NCBI GenBank assembly: GCA_040755295.1
Contig: JBFMBK010000012.1
Coordinates: forward strand, 1-64,000
From: Bacillota bacterium
GTDB taxonomy: Bacteria > Bacillota > Desulfotomaculia > Desulfotomaculales > Ammonificaceae
Direction of reading: 5' to 3'
Length of the DNA: 64,000 bases
This document shows, piece after piece, positions 43,927 through 53,937 of this stretch. Every line of letters begins with the position of its first letter. Position 1 is the first letter of the stretch. The notes beneath the pieces were generated by a model that saw only the letters and a list, made by a program, of their open reading frames with translations, was not told the DNA's origin and did no database searches. The position numbers and the translations under genes are program-made.

Positions 43927-45222
43927 TTGGCGCAGGTTGCTAAGATCAACGGAAGACGTTATTCCGGGAAAAGGTCGCAGCAAAGAGACTTGGGGCGTTA
44001 TGCCGGATTCATCGGTGAAGAAAAGATCGTGGAAATTGTCAAACTTGGAGAAGAACTGAAAGGAATCAAGCTTCAGCAGGTGAATTCGGCTCGTGTCGGA
44101 GGCGGGGTGGCCGAGATGCTCAAATCTGTTATCCCTATCGAGCAGGAACTCGGACTCGATGTAAGTTGGGAGGTCATCGGGGGCGACAACGCCTTTTTTG
44201 CTTTTACAAAGACGCTGCACAACTTTTTACAGGGACGGCCCGGGGCGGTCGACATTCTCGGAACCAAGATCTACTGGGACAATAATAGGCAAAACTATAA
44301 TCTAATTAACGAGAATGCGGACGTTGTAATCATCCACGACCCTCAACCCGCAGGCCTTATAGCTTATGTTCCCGAAAAGGTGCGGGAAAGACAGAAGTGG
44401 TTGTGGCGGTGTCATATACAGCTGGATACGGAACTGCTGATGATGATGGATTATCTCAGGCCGCTTATTGAGCTTTATGATGGAAACATATATTCCGCGA
44501 GCAGGTTCATTCCACGTTGGCGCGTCAACCCTTATGTGATACTACCGTACATCGACCCGTTTTCCGAAAAAAACCGGGATATGACTGCAAGCGAAATAAA
44601 TGAAGTTCTAGAAGAGCACGGGGTGGAAGATCCCGTAGAAAAGCCCCTGATCACAATAGTTTCCCGTTTTGACCCTTTCAAGGGGCATAGTGTGGTTCTG
44701 GATGCATTTACAGAGGTTCATAAAGAAATATGCTGCCAGTTGCTTCTGGTGGGGGGAACCGCCAGCGACGACCCGGAAAATCAAATCATTTTTGAAGAAT
44801 TGCAGAAAAAGACGAGGGGTTTACCGGACGTTCATCTACTTAATCTTCCCCCGGACTGTCACCGCGAAATTAATGCCTTTCAGCGGGCGTCAAGTGTCAT
44901 TTTACAGCCTTCGCTGAAGGAAGGATTCGGTCTGACGGTAACGGAAGGTATGTGGAAAGGAAAACCGGTCATTGGTGGCAATGTGGGTGGTATTCCCGCG
45001 CAGATTGCGGACGGTTATAACGGTTTCTTGATAACGCCCGGGAATAAAGGTGTTTGCGAACTGATTGAGCGTATAATGTATCTTTTGAAGAATCCCGCTA
45101 TGGCGCAGACTATCGGAAGCAGGGCGCGTGAAAGCGTGCGCGAAAGGTTCTTGATAACCCGGGGTATATGGGACGAATTAACGATGATTAAGGGCATCGT
45201 TGAGAACCGAAGGCAATGTTAA
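43927..45222 (+). CDS. treT: Trehalose glycosyltransferring synthase (TreT-like)
   Basis: 431 aa GT4 enzyme. ARVGGGVAEMLKSVIPIEQELGLDVSWEVIGG and FFAFTKTLHNFLQG are typical of TreT, as are IIHDPQPAGLI and WLWRCHIQLD. Donor domain: IVSRFDPFKGHSVVLDAF, LLVGGTASDDPE and PSLKEGFGLTVTEGMWKGKPVI. It makes trehalose from NDP-glucose and glucose. TTG start with GGGGGAG 7 bases upstream. It ends 4 bp from the convergent treY, with no terminator between. Confidence 0.9.
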   Translation: MAQVAKINGRRYSGKRSQQRDLGRYAGFIGEEKIVEIVKLGEELKGIKLQQVNSARVGGGVAEMLKSVIPIEQELGLDVSWEVIGGDNAFFAFTKTLHNFLQGRPGAVDILGTKIYWDNNRQNYNLINENADVVIIHDPQPAGLIAYVPEKVRERQKWLWRCHIQLDTELLMMMDYLRPLIELYDGNIYSASRFIPRWRVNPYVILPYIDPFSEKNRDMTASEINEVLEEHGVEDPVEKPLITIVSRFDPFKGHSVVLDAFTEVHKEICCQLLLVGGTASDDPENQIIFEELQKKTRGLPDVHLLNLPPDCHREINAFQRASSVILQPSLKEGFGLTVTEGMWKGKPVIGGNVGGIPAQIADGYNGFLITPGNKGVCELIERIMYLLKNPAMAQTIGSRARESVRERFLITRGIWDELTMIKGIVENRRQC

Positions 45223-45226
45223 TCCT

Positions 45227-48211
45227 TCAAGCATCCAATCCTTCGAGAAGCGCAACCGGAAAACTGCAGAACAGGTCGGCGAGTAGAAGCACCTTGTCAT
45301 CTGCCGGGTTCGCGCCGGTTATGCCTGGGGACACAACGCTGAGTTCCTCACCTGTAAGGACGTTCTGCCAGCGCAGAGGCGCTCCTTCCGGAAGAACAAG
45401 CGCGCTTTGCCCCCATACGGATTCATTAAGGGGAGGAGTCAGATCAGCCGGTGTTCCCTCGGCCTCCAATAAGCGGGCTGCTTTCTGCAGTCGGGCCAGT
45501 AACCTGGGGACCGCTGTCAAAGACCAACCGTCGCCGAGACGGCGGCAAAAGGCACAAACGTGTTCGTTTAAAGGTCCGGCTGCTTTCACGGGGATGTACT
45601 CGCCGGAGGAGAATAAATCCTGGTGATTTTTACGAAAATACAAGGCCTTGGAGGTAAGGTAAAGCTTGATCTTACCGTCCTTCCAGGTGGACAGGAGTCT
45701 TCCGGTGAAATCAGGGGGGGTTGCGGCTTCCTGCTCCTTCAGTTCCGCCAGAAACGCCGTACGTTTCTTGAAATCCACGGGACGCCGGTTGTCGGGGTCT
45801 ACGAGGCTGAAGTCCCAAAGTTCCGTTCCCTGGTAAAAATCCGGTATTCCCGGTGAGGTAACCTTAAGCAGCACCTGGGACAACGAGTTCAAGGCGCCGT
45901 AATAGGCGGTAACGGTCTGCAGCCGCATAAAATCGGGCAGGAACCGGTTGTCGGCGGAGGGTTCGATGATTGCATCTAAAAATGAGGCAAGGGCCGTTTC
46001 GTACTCTACATCCGGGTTCAGCCAGTTTGTATATATCTTGGCCTCTCTGGACGACTTCACCAGATAGCTCTGAATTCGTTCCTTAAAGGCCTGGATTTCC
46101 TCTTCATCGATCGGCCATGCGCCGATCAGCGTCTGGTAAATCAATAGTTCTGTATTTCCGTCAGGCACCGTGATGCCGTTTACCACCGACTTCAAATTCC
46201 AGGAACGCCATCTGTCCAAGAAAACTTCCCAGATGCCGGGAACCTCCGACAGCACGTTGATCCTTGCCTGAACGTCCTCACTTCGTTTGGCGTCGTGAGT
46301 CGACGTTGTGTTCATGGAATGAGGCCACCGGTCATTCCTCGAACGGTTGAAGCGGTGGAATTCCGGGACGGAAAGCCCTACGGTTTCAGGGTCGCCTCCA
46401 ACCGTATTCAGCGAGATTAAACGGTTGTATACGTAAAGCGCCGTGTCTTCAAAGCCCTTGGCCATGATCGGTCCGGTGAACTGCTGCCAGCGCATCACAA
46501 ACTGCAGCCAGTCTTTTTTTTGCCGCGCCGGTAGGTCCGCCGGAAAATCCAGCAGCAGCACCCTTCGCAGGAATTCGCATGCCGGGGTGTGCGCGGGCTG
46601 ACGCGCGAGGGCTTCCTGGATCGCACCGTTGATATACGCCTGGTCGCGCGGTGAAACATTGAAGTCGCGGATATAGGTCCGGTAAACGGGAAGGCATGCC
46701 GTGACTTTGACAAGCGCCTCCTCGATATCGGAAAGGGTAAGGTCGCGTCCGTAGCGGTCGGCTTCCGCAAGTCTGCCCAGTTGTCGCGACAGCGTATATA
46801 CGTCCCCGGCAAACAGTTGGAACATTACCCGGCGCTTCTGAACGTAGACTACGTCGGGAAATTCCGTTTCATAACTGCTCAAACGGGCGTATATTTCATC
46901 GAGTTTATCCGCCCCGCGCCGGTCGATAAAAACACCGTTTACCGCATTTTGAAAGATATAACCGGTGGTGCCGTCAACCGGCCAGTCCGAAGGAAGGTCC
47001 TCGTCGGCGCCTAAAATCTTCTCGACCAGCACAAAGAAACCGGGGTGCGGGTCGTTCCCGCAAAGGCGGTTCTGAAGCCGGTCAAGGTAACCGACGGGGT
47101 CGTGCAGGCCGTCGATATGGTCTATACGCAGCCCCGTAACCTGTCCTGACCGGGCCGTTTCAATAACCTTCGCATGGGTGGCCTCAAAAACATCTTCTTC
47201 CTCAATCCTTATAGATGCCAAACCGCTCACGTCGAAAAAACGGCGGTAGTTAATCTCGCGGTTTGCTACCTTCCAGAAGGCAAGGCGGTAATTCTGTCCG
47301 GCCAATATTTGGTCCAGGTTGTCGAAGCTGCGCGGATCCCCCTTCATCCCGTTAAGAATCTTCAGGTTTTCGTCAATAAAGCTCTTAATAACGCCGGAAG
47401 TGTTGTATAAACGCCAGAGCCTTCTAGTGCTTTCGCGGAACGCTTCATCAAGGCCGCTTTCCGTGGCGCGCTCCGGGAATCGTTTGAAATCATCGCGCAA
47501 TTGAACCAATTGCACGAAAGCGGGCTCATCCTCCTGCAGGGTTGTCTCGCGTTCATCCAAACGGTGTCCCAGGATGCGGGCGTGTGCTTTCGGATTGAGC
47601 GGCAGGGATTCCTGGTGATACGCCACCCAGAAGCCGTCTTGAAACAGGATCAGGGAAAGCTCCTGATTTTCCAGGACTGCATGGTAAGGCGCGCCGAGGA
47701 TGGGAAGCAGCACCTTTCCTGCAAGGCCGGGCCTCGGCGGATACCAGTTGATATCGAAGTAGGTCGCGTACGGTGAATCCAGTCCGTACCGGAGCACATC
47801 GCACCACCATGGGTTCTGACTATCGGCAGCCATATGGTTCGGTACGATATCAAGCAACAGTCCCATGGCCTTTTGCCGGAGCGTTACGGCCAGTGCGGCA
47901 AAGCCTTCTTCGCCTCCTAATTCCCGGTTGAAACGGGTGGGATCGGTCACGTCATAGCCGTGACCGCTTCCTCGACGGGCCTGAAAGAGAGGGGAAGTGT
48001 AAATGTCGGTAATGCCTAAAGATTCGAGGTACGGCACCAGCGTACGGGCGTCCGAGAAGCCGAACCGCTGGTTGAACTGGAGGCGGTAAGTGGCAATGGG
48101 TATACGGCAGCACATTGTCTCAGAGGACGGTTGTTGCAGAACCGCGCCCTGCAATTGTGGTTTCTTGAGAAGGTATGGGTTTTCGCTGTCCGTTACGGTA
48201 CTATGTCCCAC
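45227..48211 (-). CDS. treY: Malto-oligosyltrehalose synthase
   Basis: 994 aa GH13 enzyme. RIPIATYRLQFNQRFGFSDA opens the catalytic barrel. Then come ITDIYTSPLFQARRGSGHGYDVTDP, LLLDIVPNHMA, GLRIDHIDGLHDP (nucleophile Asp region), FVLVEKILGADEDLP (acid Glu) and MNTTSTHDAKRSEDVQARI. It turns the reducing end of a maltodextrin into a trehalose unit. GTG start 4 bases after the GH57 stop. The first 35 residues precede the conserved fold, so a start near the later ATG is possible. Confidence 0.95.
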   Translation of the reverse strand: MGHSTVTDSENPYLLKKPQLQGAVLQQPSSETMCCRIPIATYRLQFNQRFGFSDARTLVPYLESLGITDIYTSPLFQARRGSGHGYDVTDPTRFNRELGGEEGFAALAVTLRQKAMGLLLDIVPNHMAADSQNPWWCDVLRYGLDSPYATYFDINWYPPRPGLAGKVLLPILGAPYHAVLENQELSLILFQDGFWVAYHQESLPLNPKAHARILGHRLDERETTLQEDEPAFVQLVQLRDDFKRFPERATESGLDEAFRESTRRLWRLYNTSGVIKSFIDENLKILNGMKGDPRSFDNLDQILAGQNYRLAFWKVANREINYRRFFDVSGLASIRIEEEDVFEATHAKVIETARSGQVTGLRIDHIDGLHDPVGYLDRLQNRLCGNDPHPGFFVLVEKILGADEDLPSDWPVDGTTGYIFQNAVNGVFIDRRGADKLDEIYARLSSYETEFPDVVYVQKRRVMFQLFAGDVYTLSRQLGRLAEADRYGRDLTLSDIEEALVKVTACLPVYRTYIRDFNVSPRDQAYINGAIQEALARQPAHTPACEFLRRVLLLDFPADLPARQKKDWLQFVMRWQQFTGPIMAKGFEDTALYVYNRLISLNTVGGDPETVGLSVPEFHRFNRSRNDRWPHSMNTTSTHDAKRSEDVQARINVLSEVPGIWEVFLDRWRSWNLKSVVNGITVPDGNTELLIYQTLIGAWPIDEEEIQAFKERIQSYLVKSSREAKIYTNWLNPDVEYETALASFLDAIIEPSADNRFLPDFMRLQTVTAYYGALNSLSQVLLKVTSPGIPDFYQGTELWDFSLVDPDNRRPVDFKKRTAFLAELKEQEAATPPDFTGRLLSTWKDGKIKLYLTSKALYFRKNHQDLFSSGEYIPVKAAGPLNEHVCAFCRRLGDGWSLTAVPRLLARLQKAARLLEAEGTPADLTPPLNESVWGQSALVLPEGAPLRWQNVLTGEELSVVSPGITGANPADDKVLLLADLFCSFPVALLEGLDA

Positions 48212-48215
48212 TTTC

Positions 48216-50642
48216 TCAGGCCGTTCCTTTCATCCGAAGCTTTTCTCCTAAAGAAGTAAAACGGCTGAGCCAGTGCCGGGCACCCTTCTCTCCATGCTCG
48301 GAGTTCTGCTGCATGTCCGGATAGAGCGTATGCAGCAGACCGTGAAAGCTGTTTTGGAGCTTCCAGAGGTTTACCTCAAAAGGAAGTGTGCGTACCATTT
48401 CAATCACGGCATCCAGTCGCCCGATTATTTCGGTATCGTAAGGATTCTCGCTCAGCTTTCCCGCGAGTCGTCCCAGGCTGTCTTCAAGGGCAAAAGCAAT
48501 ACGCGCTTCATCGAGTTTAATCTCCCACAACTTGGCCTCGTTCAGCAGGGAATATATCTTTTCCAAGTCGGGCATTTCGTCTTTAAACGCCCGGCGCAGT
48601 CCCGAAGAAACCACGAACGCGGCTGCCGTATGAAAAGCCTTGGGCTGCGGGATGTTAAGTTCCTTCAAAACGTGCATTAGTTCAACCTGTCTGTCGAAAA
48701 TCCTCCGGTAATCCGCTTCGGCTTCTTCGAGCGTGGAGTCAAGAATCTTATTGATTATCGCACGTTGCTCGTCACGGAAAAGCTGTCCCAGCGAGTAGGT
48801 CATGCCTTTGAAGTGCTGGTCCAAAAGCCGGAGCACTTCCGGGATTTCGGAACGGTTAAAGGCGGCATTTACGTCTACGAGCATCCGCCGGTAGTCTTCT
48901 TCCCCCCGATACATCCGGACACCGCCTTTGATGTTGTGTGCCCCGGAGTAAAGCACCCCATAGCTCAGGGACGTTGATTCCCGCGTAATAACGGAACTAA
49001 TCTCCACCTGTCCGATGGTCGCTTTCGTTCCGTCCTGCGAAAGGTCGTGACGGTCCTTTTGTTCGACGTTATAGCAGTATATCTGCGATTTCGCGCCGTA
49101 ATCCTTAAAGAGGGAACTGATTGCGTAGTGGGCGCCCACCTTAGGCAGGTCCAGCATCGCCGGCTTGACAAACTTCTGATAAATATTTTCGCCGTCCCGG
49201 TATTCTTCAATGTTGCTTTTAGCCTTGGATAGCAGCTCAAGAAATTCCGGCTCGTATGACTTATCGAACAATTCCTGCGCCAGTTGAATCGCGCGGCCGG
49301 CGTATTGGATGACCTGAACCGTTTCGATCCCCGACAGCTCATCAAAAAACCAGCCGCAGCTCGTGAACATCAGCATCGCATGTCGCTGCATCTCGAGCAG
49401 TTTAAGGACATTGACCTCTTCCGCAGGGTTGAGGGGGTGCACGGCGTGTTTTCCCAGAAACCGGTCCACGTTTTCGGTGGAACGGTCAAGGATAACCGAA
49501 ATGTAATCGTTCCGCGCCACCCAGGGATCGCGGATGTACCGGCGGGCAAGTTCCTCGTACTTTGGGCGCAGCGCATTTCTGAGCCAGTTCATGGCGTTTC
49601 GCAGGGGTGTACGCCAAGCCTGGTTCCAGCCCGGATGTCCCCCGGCATTGCAGCCGCAGTCATTGCGCCAGCGCTCAATGCCGTGAAGGCAGCTCCAGGA
49701 GGAGTTTTCGATTATTTCAACCTCGTGGGTGGGCGGATGTAGTTCAAGGAACTCCGCATAATTGGTGAGGACAGCGGACTTGTTGGCTCGAATAAAATTA
49801 AGCGCGTACGCCAGCGCCATGTCACCATGAAAATGATGATGGCCGTAAGTCTCACCGTCGGTGGCTATGTGCATAAGCTGGGGCCTGGTCCGTGTATCGC
49901 TGAAGCCGCCGAGCAAGCGGTTCGCGAAGCGTTCGCCGTTGGCCAGAAGCTTCTCGAAGGCCACCGCGCGGGAGACGGGACCATCGTAAAAAAATATATT
50001 TATCTTTCTTCCGGACGGGAGATTAAGCAGGTAGCACATCGAAGGGTCGATCCCCTTGTCGCCCGCCTGTTCCCAGGCGGACGAGCCGATTGCACGGTAC
50101 TTCCGGGCCTGGTGCTGGGCGAGGATTACAAATGAAATACCTTGTTCAGCAGCGATGTCCAGCGTTTCCAGGTCGACCGCCGTTTCCGGCAGCCATATGG
50201 CTTCCGGCTTCCGGCCGAAGCGGTGCTCAAAATCCCGAATCCCCCAGAACACCTGAGTATATTTATCCTCTTTGCAGGCCAGAGGCATGATCATATGGTT
50301 ATAGGTCTGGGCGAGCGCCGAACCATGCCCGGAAAAGTTCTGACGGCTTTCCCGGTCCGATTCGATTATCGCCCGGTAGACCTCCGGTTTGTTCTGCTCC
50401 ATCCAGTCTAGAACAGTCGGACCGAAATTAAAGCTCATGTTGGCGTAGTTGTTAAGGATTTTAACGATCCAATCGCCGTCAAGGATGCGCGCCGCCGTAT
50501 TCGGGGCGTAACACTCCGCGGTGATTCGTTCGTCCCAGTCGTGGTAAGGGTATGCGGAATCCTGGAGTTCGATGTCTTCCAGCCACGGGTTTTCCCGCGG
50601 CGGCTGGTAAAAATGGCCGTGGATGCACAGATAGCGGTCCAC
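48216..50642 (-). CDS. GH57 glycoside hydrolase with DUF3536 C-terminal domain
   Basis: 808 aa. The GH57 (beta/alpha)7 domain is N-terminal: YLCIHGHFYQPPRENPWLE, GHGSALAQTYNHMIMPL, IWLPETAVDLETLDIAAEQG (nucleophile Glu region) and HIATDGETYGHHHFHGD (acid Asp). From about residue 280 the DUF3536 domain follows. GH57 enzymes act on alpha-glucans (amylase, branching or transferase activity). Lying between treY and treZ, it probably shapes or trims the glucan substrate. GTG start; GGAGG sits inside the end of treZ. Confidence 0.88.
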   Translation of the reverse strand: MDRYLCIHGHFYQPPRENPWLEDIELQDSAYPYHDWDERITAECYAPNTAARILDGDWIVKILNNYANMSFNFGPTVLDWMEQNKPEVYRAIIESDRESRQNFSGHGSALAQTYNHMIMPLACKEDKYTQVFWGIRDFEHRFGRKPEAIWLPETAVDLETLDIAAEQGISFVILAQHQARKYRAIGSSAWEQAGDKGIDPSMCYLLNLPSGRKINIFFYDGPVSRAVAFEKLLANGERFANRLLGGFSDTRTRPQLMHIATDGETYGHHHFHGDMALAYALNFIRANKSAVLTNYAEFLELHPPTHEVEIIENSSWSCLHGIERWRNDCGCNAGGHPGWNQAWRTPLRNAMNWLRNALRPKYEELARRYIRDPWVARNDYISVILDRSTENVDRFLGKHAVHPLNPAEEVNVLKLLEMQRHAMLMFTSCGWFFDELSGIETVQVIQYAGRAIQLAQELFDKSYEPEFLELLSKAKSNIEEYRDGENIYQKFVKPAMLDLPKVGAHYAISSLFKDYGAKSQIYCYNVEQKDRHDLSQDGTKATIGQVEISSVITRESTSLSYGVLYSGAHNIKGGVRMYRGEEDYRRMLVDVNAAFNRSEIPEVLRLLDQHFKGMTYSLGQLFRDEQRAIINKILDSTLEEAEADYRRIFDRQVELMHVLKELNIPQPKAFHTAAAFVVSSGLRRAFKDEMPDLEKIYSLLNEAKLWEIKLDEARIAFALEDSLGRLAGKLSENPYDTEIIGRLDAVIEMVRTLPFEVNLWKLQNSFHGLLHTLYPDMQQNSEHGEKGARHWLSRFTSLGEKLRMKGTA

Positions 50643-50647
50643 TGTAA

Positions 50648-52558
50648 TTAGTCCTCCTTCACTCGCTCAAACACAGCGAACATCTTTGGGCCGAGAGTTA
50701 TTCCGGCGTCTTCGGATGATTCGATTAATGATGGGACAGTCTCGCCTTCACCGAGCCAACGCTCTTCCGAAGAGTCGAGAAGTTTGCGCCATTTTCCAGG
50801 TACGGTAGGAAGCGTAACGGTTTCAGCCGCGCTGCTGAATGAGAATACAGCAAAAGCCGCACTGTCTGCGTAATGGCGCTGAATAGCTAAAACCTTTTTG
50901 TTTTCCAGGATAAACACATCTATATTTCCCATGTCGGGGGCAGAAAGGGCCGGCAGTTGCCGGTAGAACGCGATCAGCAGCCGGTATAGTTCAAGGAGAA
51001 CCTTATGCCGTCCGTGCAATCTTAATTCAAAGTTCAGGCAGGAATTGCGGAAGGTCGATTCGTCCTGTGGGTCGGGCACCTCGCCTGCCCAGTTGAATGA
51101 GGCGAATTCTTCCCGCCGTCCCTTTCGGACCGCCTTAATGAGCGCCGGGTCGGAATGGCTTGTAAAGTATTGAAAGGGTGCGGTTTCGCCGTATTCCTCA
51201 CCCATAAATACTAAGGGGAGAAAGGGGGAGAGAAACACCATCCCGGCGGCAAGCTTGAGGTCTGAAAAGGAAACCAGAGCGCTTAACCTTTCGCCGCGGG
51301 AGCGGTTCCCGACCTGGTCATGGTTTTGAGCAAAAACCACCAACTGGTCCGGGGTAAACATGCGGGGCGGGTTTCCGTGCTTCCGGCGGCGGTACATGGA
51401 ATAACGTCCGGAATACACATACCCGTCACGCAGGGCGGTGCCAAGAAGGCGGAGCGGCCCGAAGTCCTGGTAGTACCCTGTTCTCTCGCCCGTGAGCAGG
51501 GCGTGAAGGGCGTGGTGGAAGTCGTCGCTCCACATGGCGTCAAGCCCGTAGCCTCCCACCACGCGGGGCTGGATCATCCGGGCGTTGTTCAGGTCGCTCT
51601 CAGCGATAACATATACCCGCCGGGCAAGCCTTTCCGCCAGGCGGTGCACCGCTTCGGCCAACTCTTCAATGAAGGTGGTCGCCGATGTGTCGATAATGGC
51701 ATGAACGGCATCAAGTCTGAGGCCGTCTATTCGAAACTCGCTGACCCAGTACAGCGCGTTTTCGATAAAGAACCGCCGGACATTATCGCTGTCCGGCCCG
51801 TCGAAGTTGAGTGCGAGACCCCAGGGGGTCCGGTAGCGGTCGGTGAAATAAGGTCCGAAATCCGAAAGATAACTGCCTTCCGGTCCCAGGTGGTTGTATA
51901 CCACGTCGAGGATGACGGCAAGCCCGTTGTTGTGGCAGGCATCCACCAGACGTTTCAGACCCTCGGGCCCGCCGTATGAGTTTTGCACCGCGTAAGGGAA
52001 GACACCGTCGTACCCCCAGTTGCGTTCTCCCGGAAACTGGGCGACCGGCATCAATTCCACGGCGGTGATTCCTAAATCCTTCAGGTAGCCCAGACGGGAA
52101 ACGATGTCCTCGAAAGTGCCATGAGGCGTATAAGTTCCCACGTGAAGTTCATAAATCACGAGCTCCTTGCGGGACGGGGTGACCCAGCGGTCATGCGACC
52201 AGGTAAAGGCGGCGGGATCCACCACCCTAGACGGGCCGTGGACACCGCGAGGCTGCGACCTTGAGGCGGGATCCGCCCGTTTCTTCTCCCCGTCCAAAAT
52301 GTAAAAGTAAAGACTGTCCGGTTCCACCTCTGTCGCCAGACCGTAATGATAACCCGCGCTTGTTCGCTTGAGCGTTATCAAACGTTCCTGAGGCGTGGTA
52401 ATCCTGACAGAAACCCGTTCCGCGAAAGGAGCCCAAACGCGGAAACGGCAGCGCTTGTTTCCGATATAAACGGCGCCGAGGAGACCGCTGTCGGGTTCTG
52501 GTTCAATTTGGCGGGACGTGGTTGCGAGACCGCCTTCAGGTTTCGTTTCAAAAGGCAT
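50648..52558 (-). CDS. treZ: Malto-oligosyltrehalose trehalohydrolase
   Basis: 636 aa. An N-terminal CBM48-like domain (FRVWAPFAERVSVRI) leads to the GH13 barrel: ELHVGTYTPHGTFEDIVSRL, VILDVVYNHLGPEGSYL, IDGLRLDAVHAI (nucleophile Asp), VYVIAESDLN (acid Glu) and QNHDQVGNRSRGERL. It releases trehalose from the end produced by TreY. First gene of a three-gene minus-strand operon with gaps of 5 and 4 bases. A terminator of the preceding unit lies upstream. Confidence 0.95.
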   Translation of the reverse strand: MPFETKPEGGLATTSRQIEPEPDSGLLGAVYIGNKRCRFRVWAPFAERVSVRITTPQERLITLKRTSAGYHYGLATEVEPDSLYFYILDGEKKRADPASRSQPRGVHGPSRVVDPAAFTWSHDRWVTPSRKELVIYELHVGTYTPHGTFEDIVSRLGYLKDLGITAVELMPVAQFPGERNWGYDGVFPYAVQNSYGGPEGLKRLVDACHNNGLAVILDVVYNHLGPEGSYLSDFGPYFTDRYRTPWGLALNFDGPDSDNVRRFFIENALYWVSEFRIDGLRLDAVHAIIDTSATTFIEELAEAVHRLAERLARRVYVIAESDLNNARMIQPRVVGGYGLDAMWSDDFHHALHALLTGERTGYYQDFGPLRLLGTALRDGYVYSGRYSMYRRRKHGNPPRMFTPDQLVVFAQNHDQVGNRSRGERLSALVSFSDLKLAAGMVFLSPFLPLVFMGEEYGETAPFQYFTSHSDPALIKAVRKGRREEFASFNWAGEVPDPQDESTFRNSCLNFELRLHGRHKVLLELYRLLIAFYRQLPALSAPDMGNIDVFILENKKVLAIQRHYADSAAFAVFSFSSAAETVTLPTVPGKWRKLLDSSEERWLGEGETVPSLIESSEDAGITLGPKMFAVFERVKED

Positions 52559-52685
52559 TTAAATCCCTCGGCAATCGAATTTATTCGCAAAGAGAAAACT
52601 GCATCCGGGATTATTTTTCGGCGCGCGGCTTTCGGTTATGCGGGATGATAAGAGGTTCCGTTGGTGAAAACACTGAGGACTGATG

Positions 52686-52730
52686 TTTACAATAAAATAA
52701 AGCCTTCCGACTTATTCCGCCGGAAGGCTT
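52686..52730 (-). terminator. Intrinsic terminator of the lipoprotein gene
   Basis: On the minus strand AAGCCTTCCG (52730-52721) pairs with CGGAAGGCTT (52709-52700), an 11-base loop, followed by TATTTTATT. It separates the lipoprotein gene from treZ. Confidence 0.85.
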
Positions 52731-52764
52731 ATCGAAGTTCAACGACTAATCAGACAACTGGGAC

Positions 52765-53493
52765 CTACTGCCCCGGCACATCAGGCATCTTGGGCATCGT
52801 GTTCATCATATCGTTCATGTCGGTCACTTTTACTCCCGCGGGAAGATCGAAGGTTCCGGAAGGTAACGACCCGATTTCAAGATTCTTATACTCCATCGTC
52901 ATCTTCGTGCCGTCTGACAAGGTGGTTTCCACGCGGACCGGGATGCCGCAGTCTTCCCGCACCCACATCTTAACCTGTTCCTTGGTCGTCTGGTTTTCTA
53001 CCAGATACACCCTGCACCTGGCCCCGTCGTAAACCTCAGTTTTAGTATATTTAACGACGTTCGGATCGACGGTATCGGTATACTCCGTCGGAGTCTTGAC
53101 CTCCTGGGACTGTTCCGGTGAGGTAAACTTCATCGCCGTGTTTTGGTCTGGATAGTATGTATACATAGTGTTTGTATCGCCGTTGATGATCGTGACCACT
53201 TTTTGTCCGCTAACGGTGCTCTCGGATTTCATACTCTTTCCCTCGATCCAAATCTTCCCGGACATCGTTTCTTGCGGCATAGTGTAGATGTAGTCGTAGG
53301 ACATGCCCTTAATCTGTTTTCCCTTTGAAAATAGGTCTGCGGCGGATATTTCTTCATTAGAGCTGCTTGAGCCTCCCGCCGTGCCTGCTGTCGGTTTTTC
53401 GGTTTCGCTCTTACTACCGCCGCCGCAACCTGCAAGGCTTAAGAGAGCAAGGACCAAAACCGCCGCCAGCCAAAAAGCTAAAAACCTTTTCAT
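52765..53493 (-). CDS. Lipoprotein with LolA-like domain
   Basis: 242 aa. Signal peptide with lipobox LLSLAGCGGG (lipidated Cys about 23), a Ser-rich linker, then a beta-rich LolA/LppX-like domain: YDYIYTMPQETMSGKIWIEGKSMKSES, YYPDQNTAMKF, YDGARCRVYLVENQTTKEQVKMWVRED and LEIGSLPSGTFDLPAGVKVTD. In monoderms such proteins sit on the outer face of the membrane; binding of a lipid or hydrophobic ligand is plausible. Two Cys (RCRVY, EDCG) could form a disulfide. Monocistronic. Confidence 0.78.
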   Translation of the reverse strand: MKRFLAFWLAAVLVLALLSLAGCGGGSKSETEKPTAGTAGGSSSSNEEISAADLFSKGKQIKGMSYDYIYTMPQETMSGKIWIEGKSMKSESTVSGQKVVTIINGDTNTMYTYYPDQNTAMKFTSPEQSQEVKTPTEYTDTVDPNVVKYTKTEVYDGARCRVYLVENQTTKEQVKMWVREDCGIPVRVETTLSDGTKMTMEYKNLEIGSLPSGTFDLPAGVKVTDMNDMMNTMPKMPDVPGQ

Positions 53494-53937
53494 ATCAAAC
53501 CTCCCCTTAAGGTATTTAATTAATTTTAAAACAAAAACAGGAAACAGGCAAGGCTGTCCGATTCCCGACCGGCAATGCTTTAAAAGTAGTGTTTCAGCCG
53601 GCGGCTTTGCGGATTTGGCGGCGCAGTAAACAGTATTATGACGAAAAAAGCAAACAAAGAGTTGATGTGTGTGTTTATATATAACAACATATCAGAAAAC
53701 GGATAAACAAACGATACCGAGACTTGACTATTTTGTCGTAATTTATTACCTTATGTCCATTGGGCGTACTATGCAATGATTATTACTCCTGATCAAAAGC
53801 ATAGGAGCCTTTATAAAGCGCTAACCGGTTGTTTAATAAATTTTATTTAACAAAAGTCCGATAACAAGTTTATAAAGCAAGTCAGTGCCGGGTCGCCGAG
53901 TGGGAGGCCGGTGCTGGCCTGAAAGCGGAGAATAGCG
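53494..53937. other. Intergenic region between divergent lipoprotein and kinase genes
   Basis: AT-rich, 444 bp, must hold promoters in both directions. A small hairpin AGGCC-GGTGCT-GGCCT (about 53905-53920) lies just before the kinase ribosome site GCGGAG. I tested it by eye for c-di-GMP riboswitch features and saw none. Confidence 0.5.
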
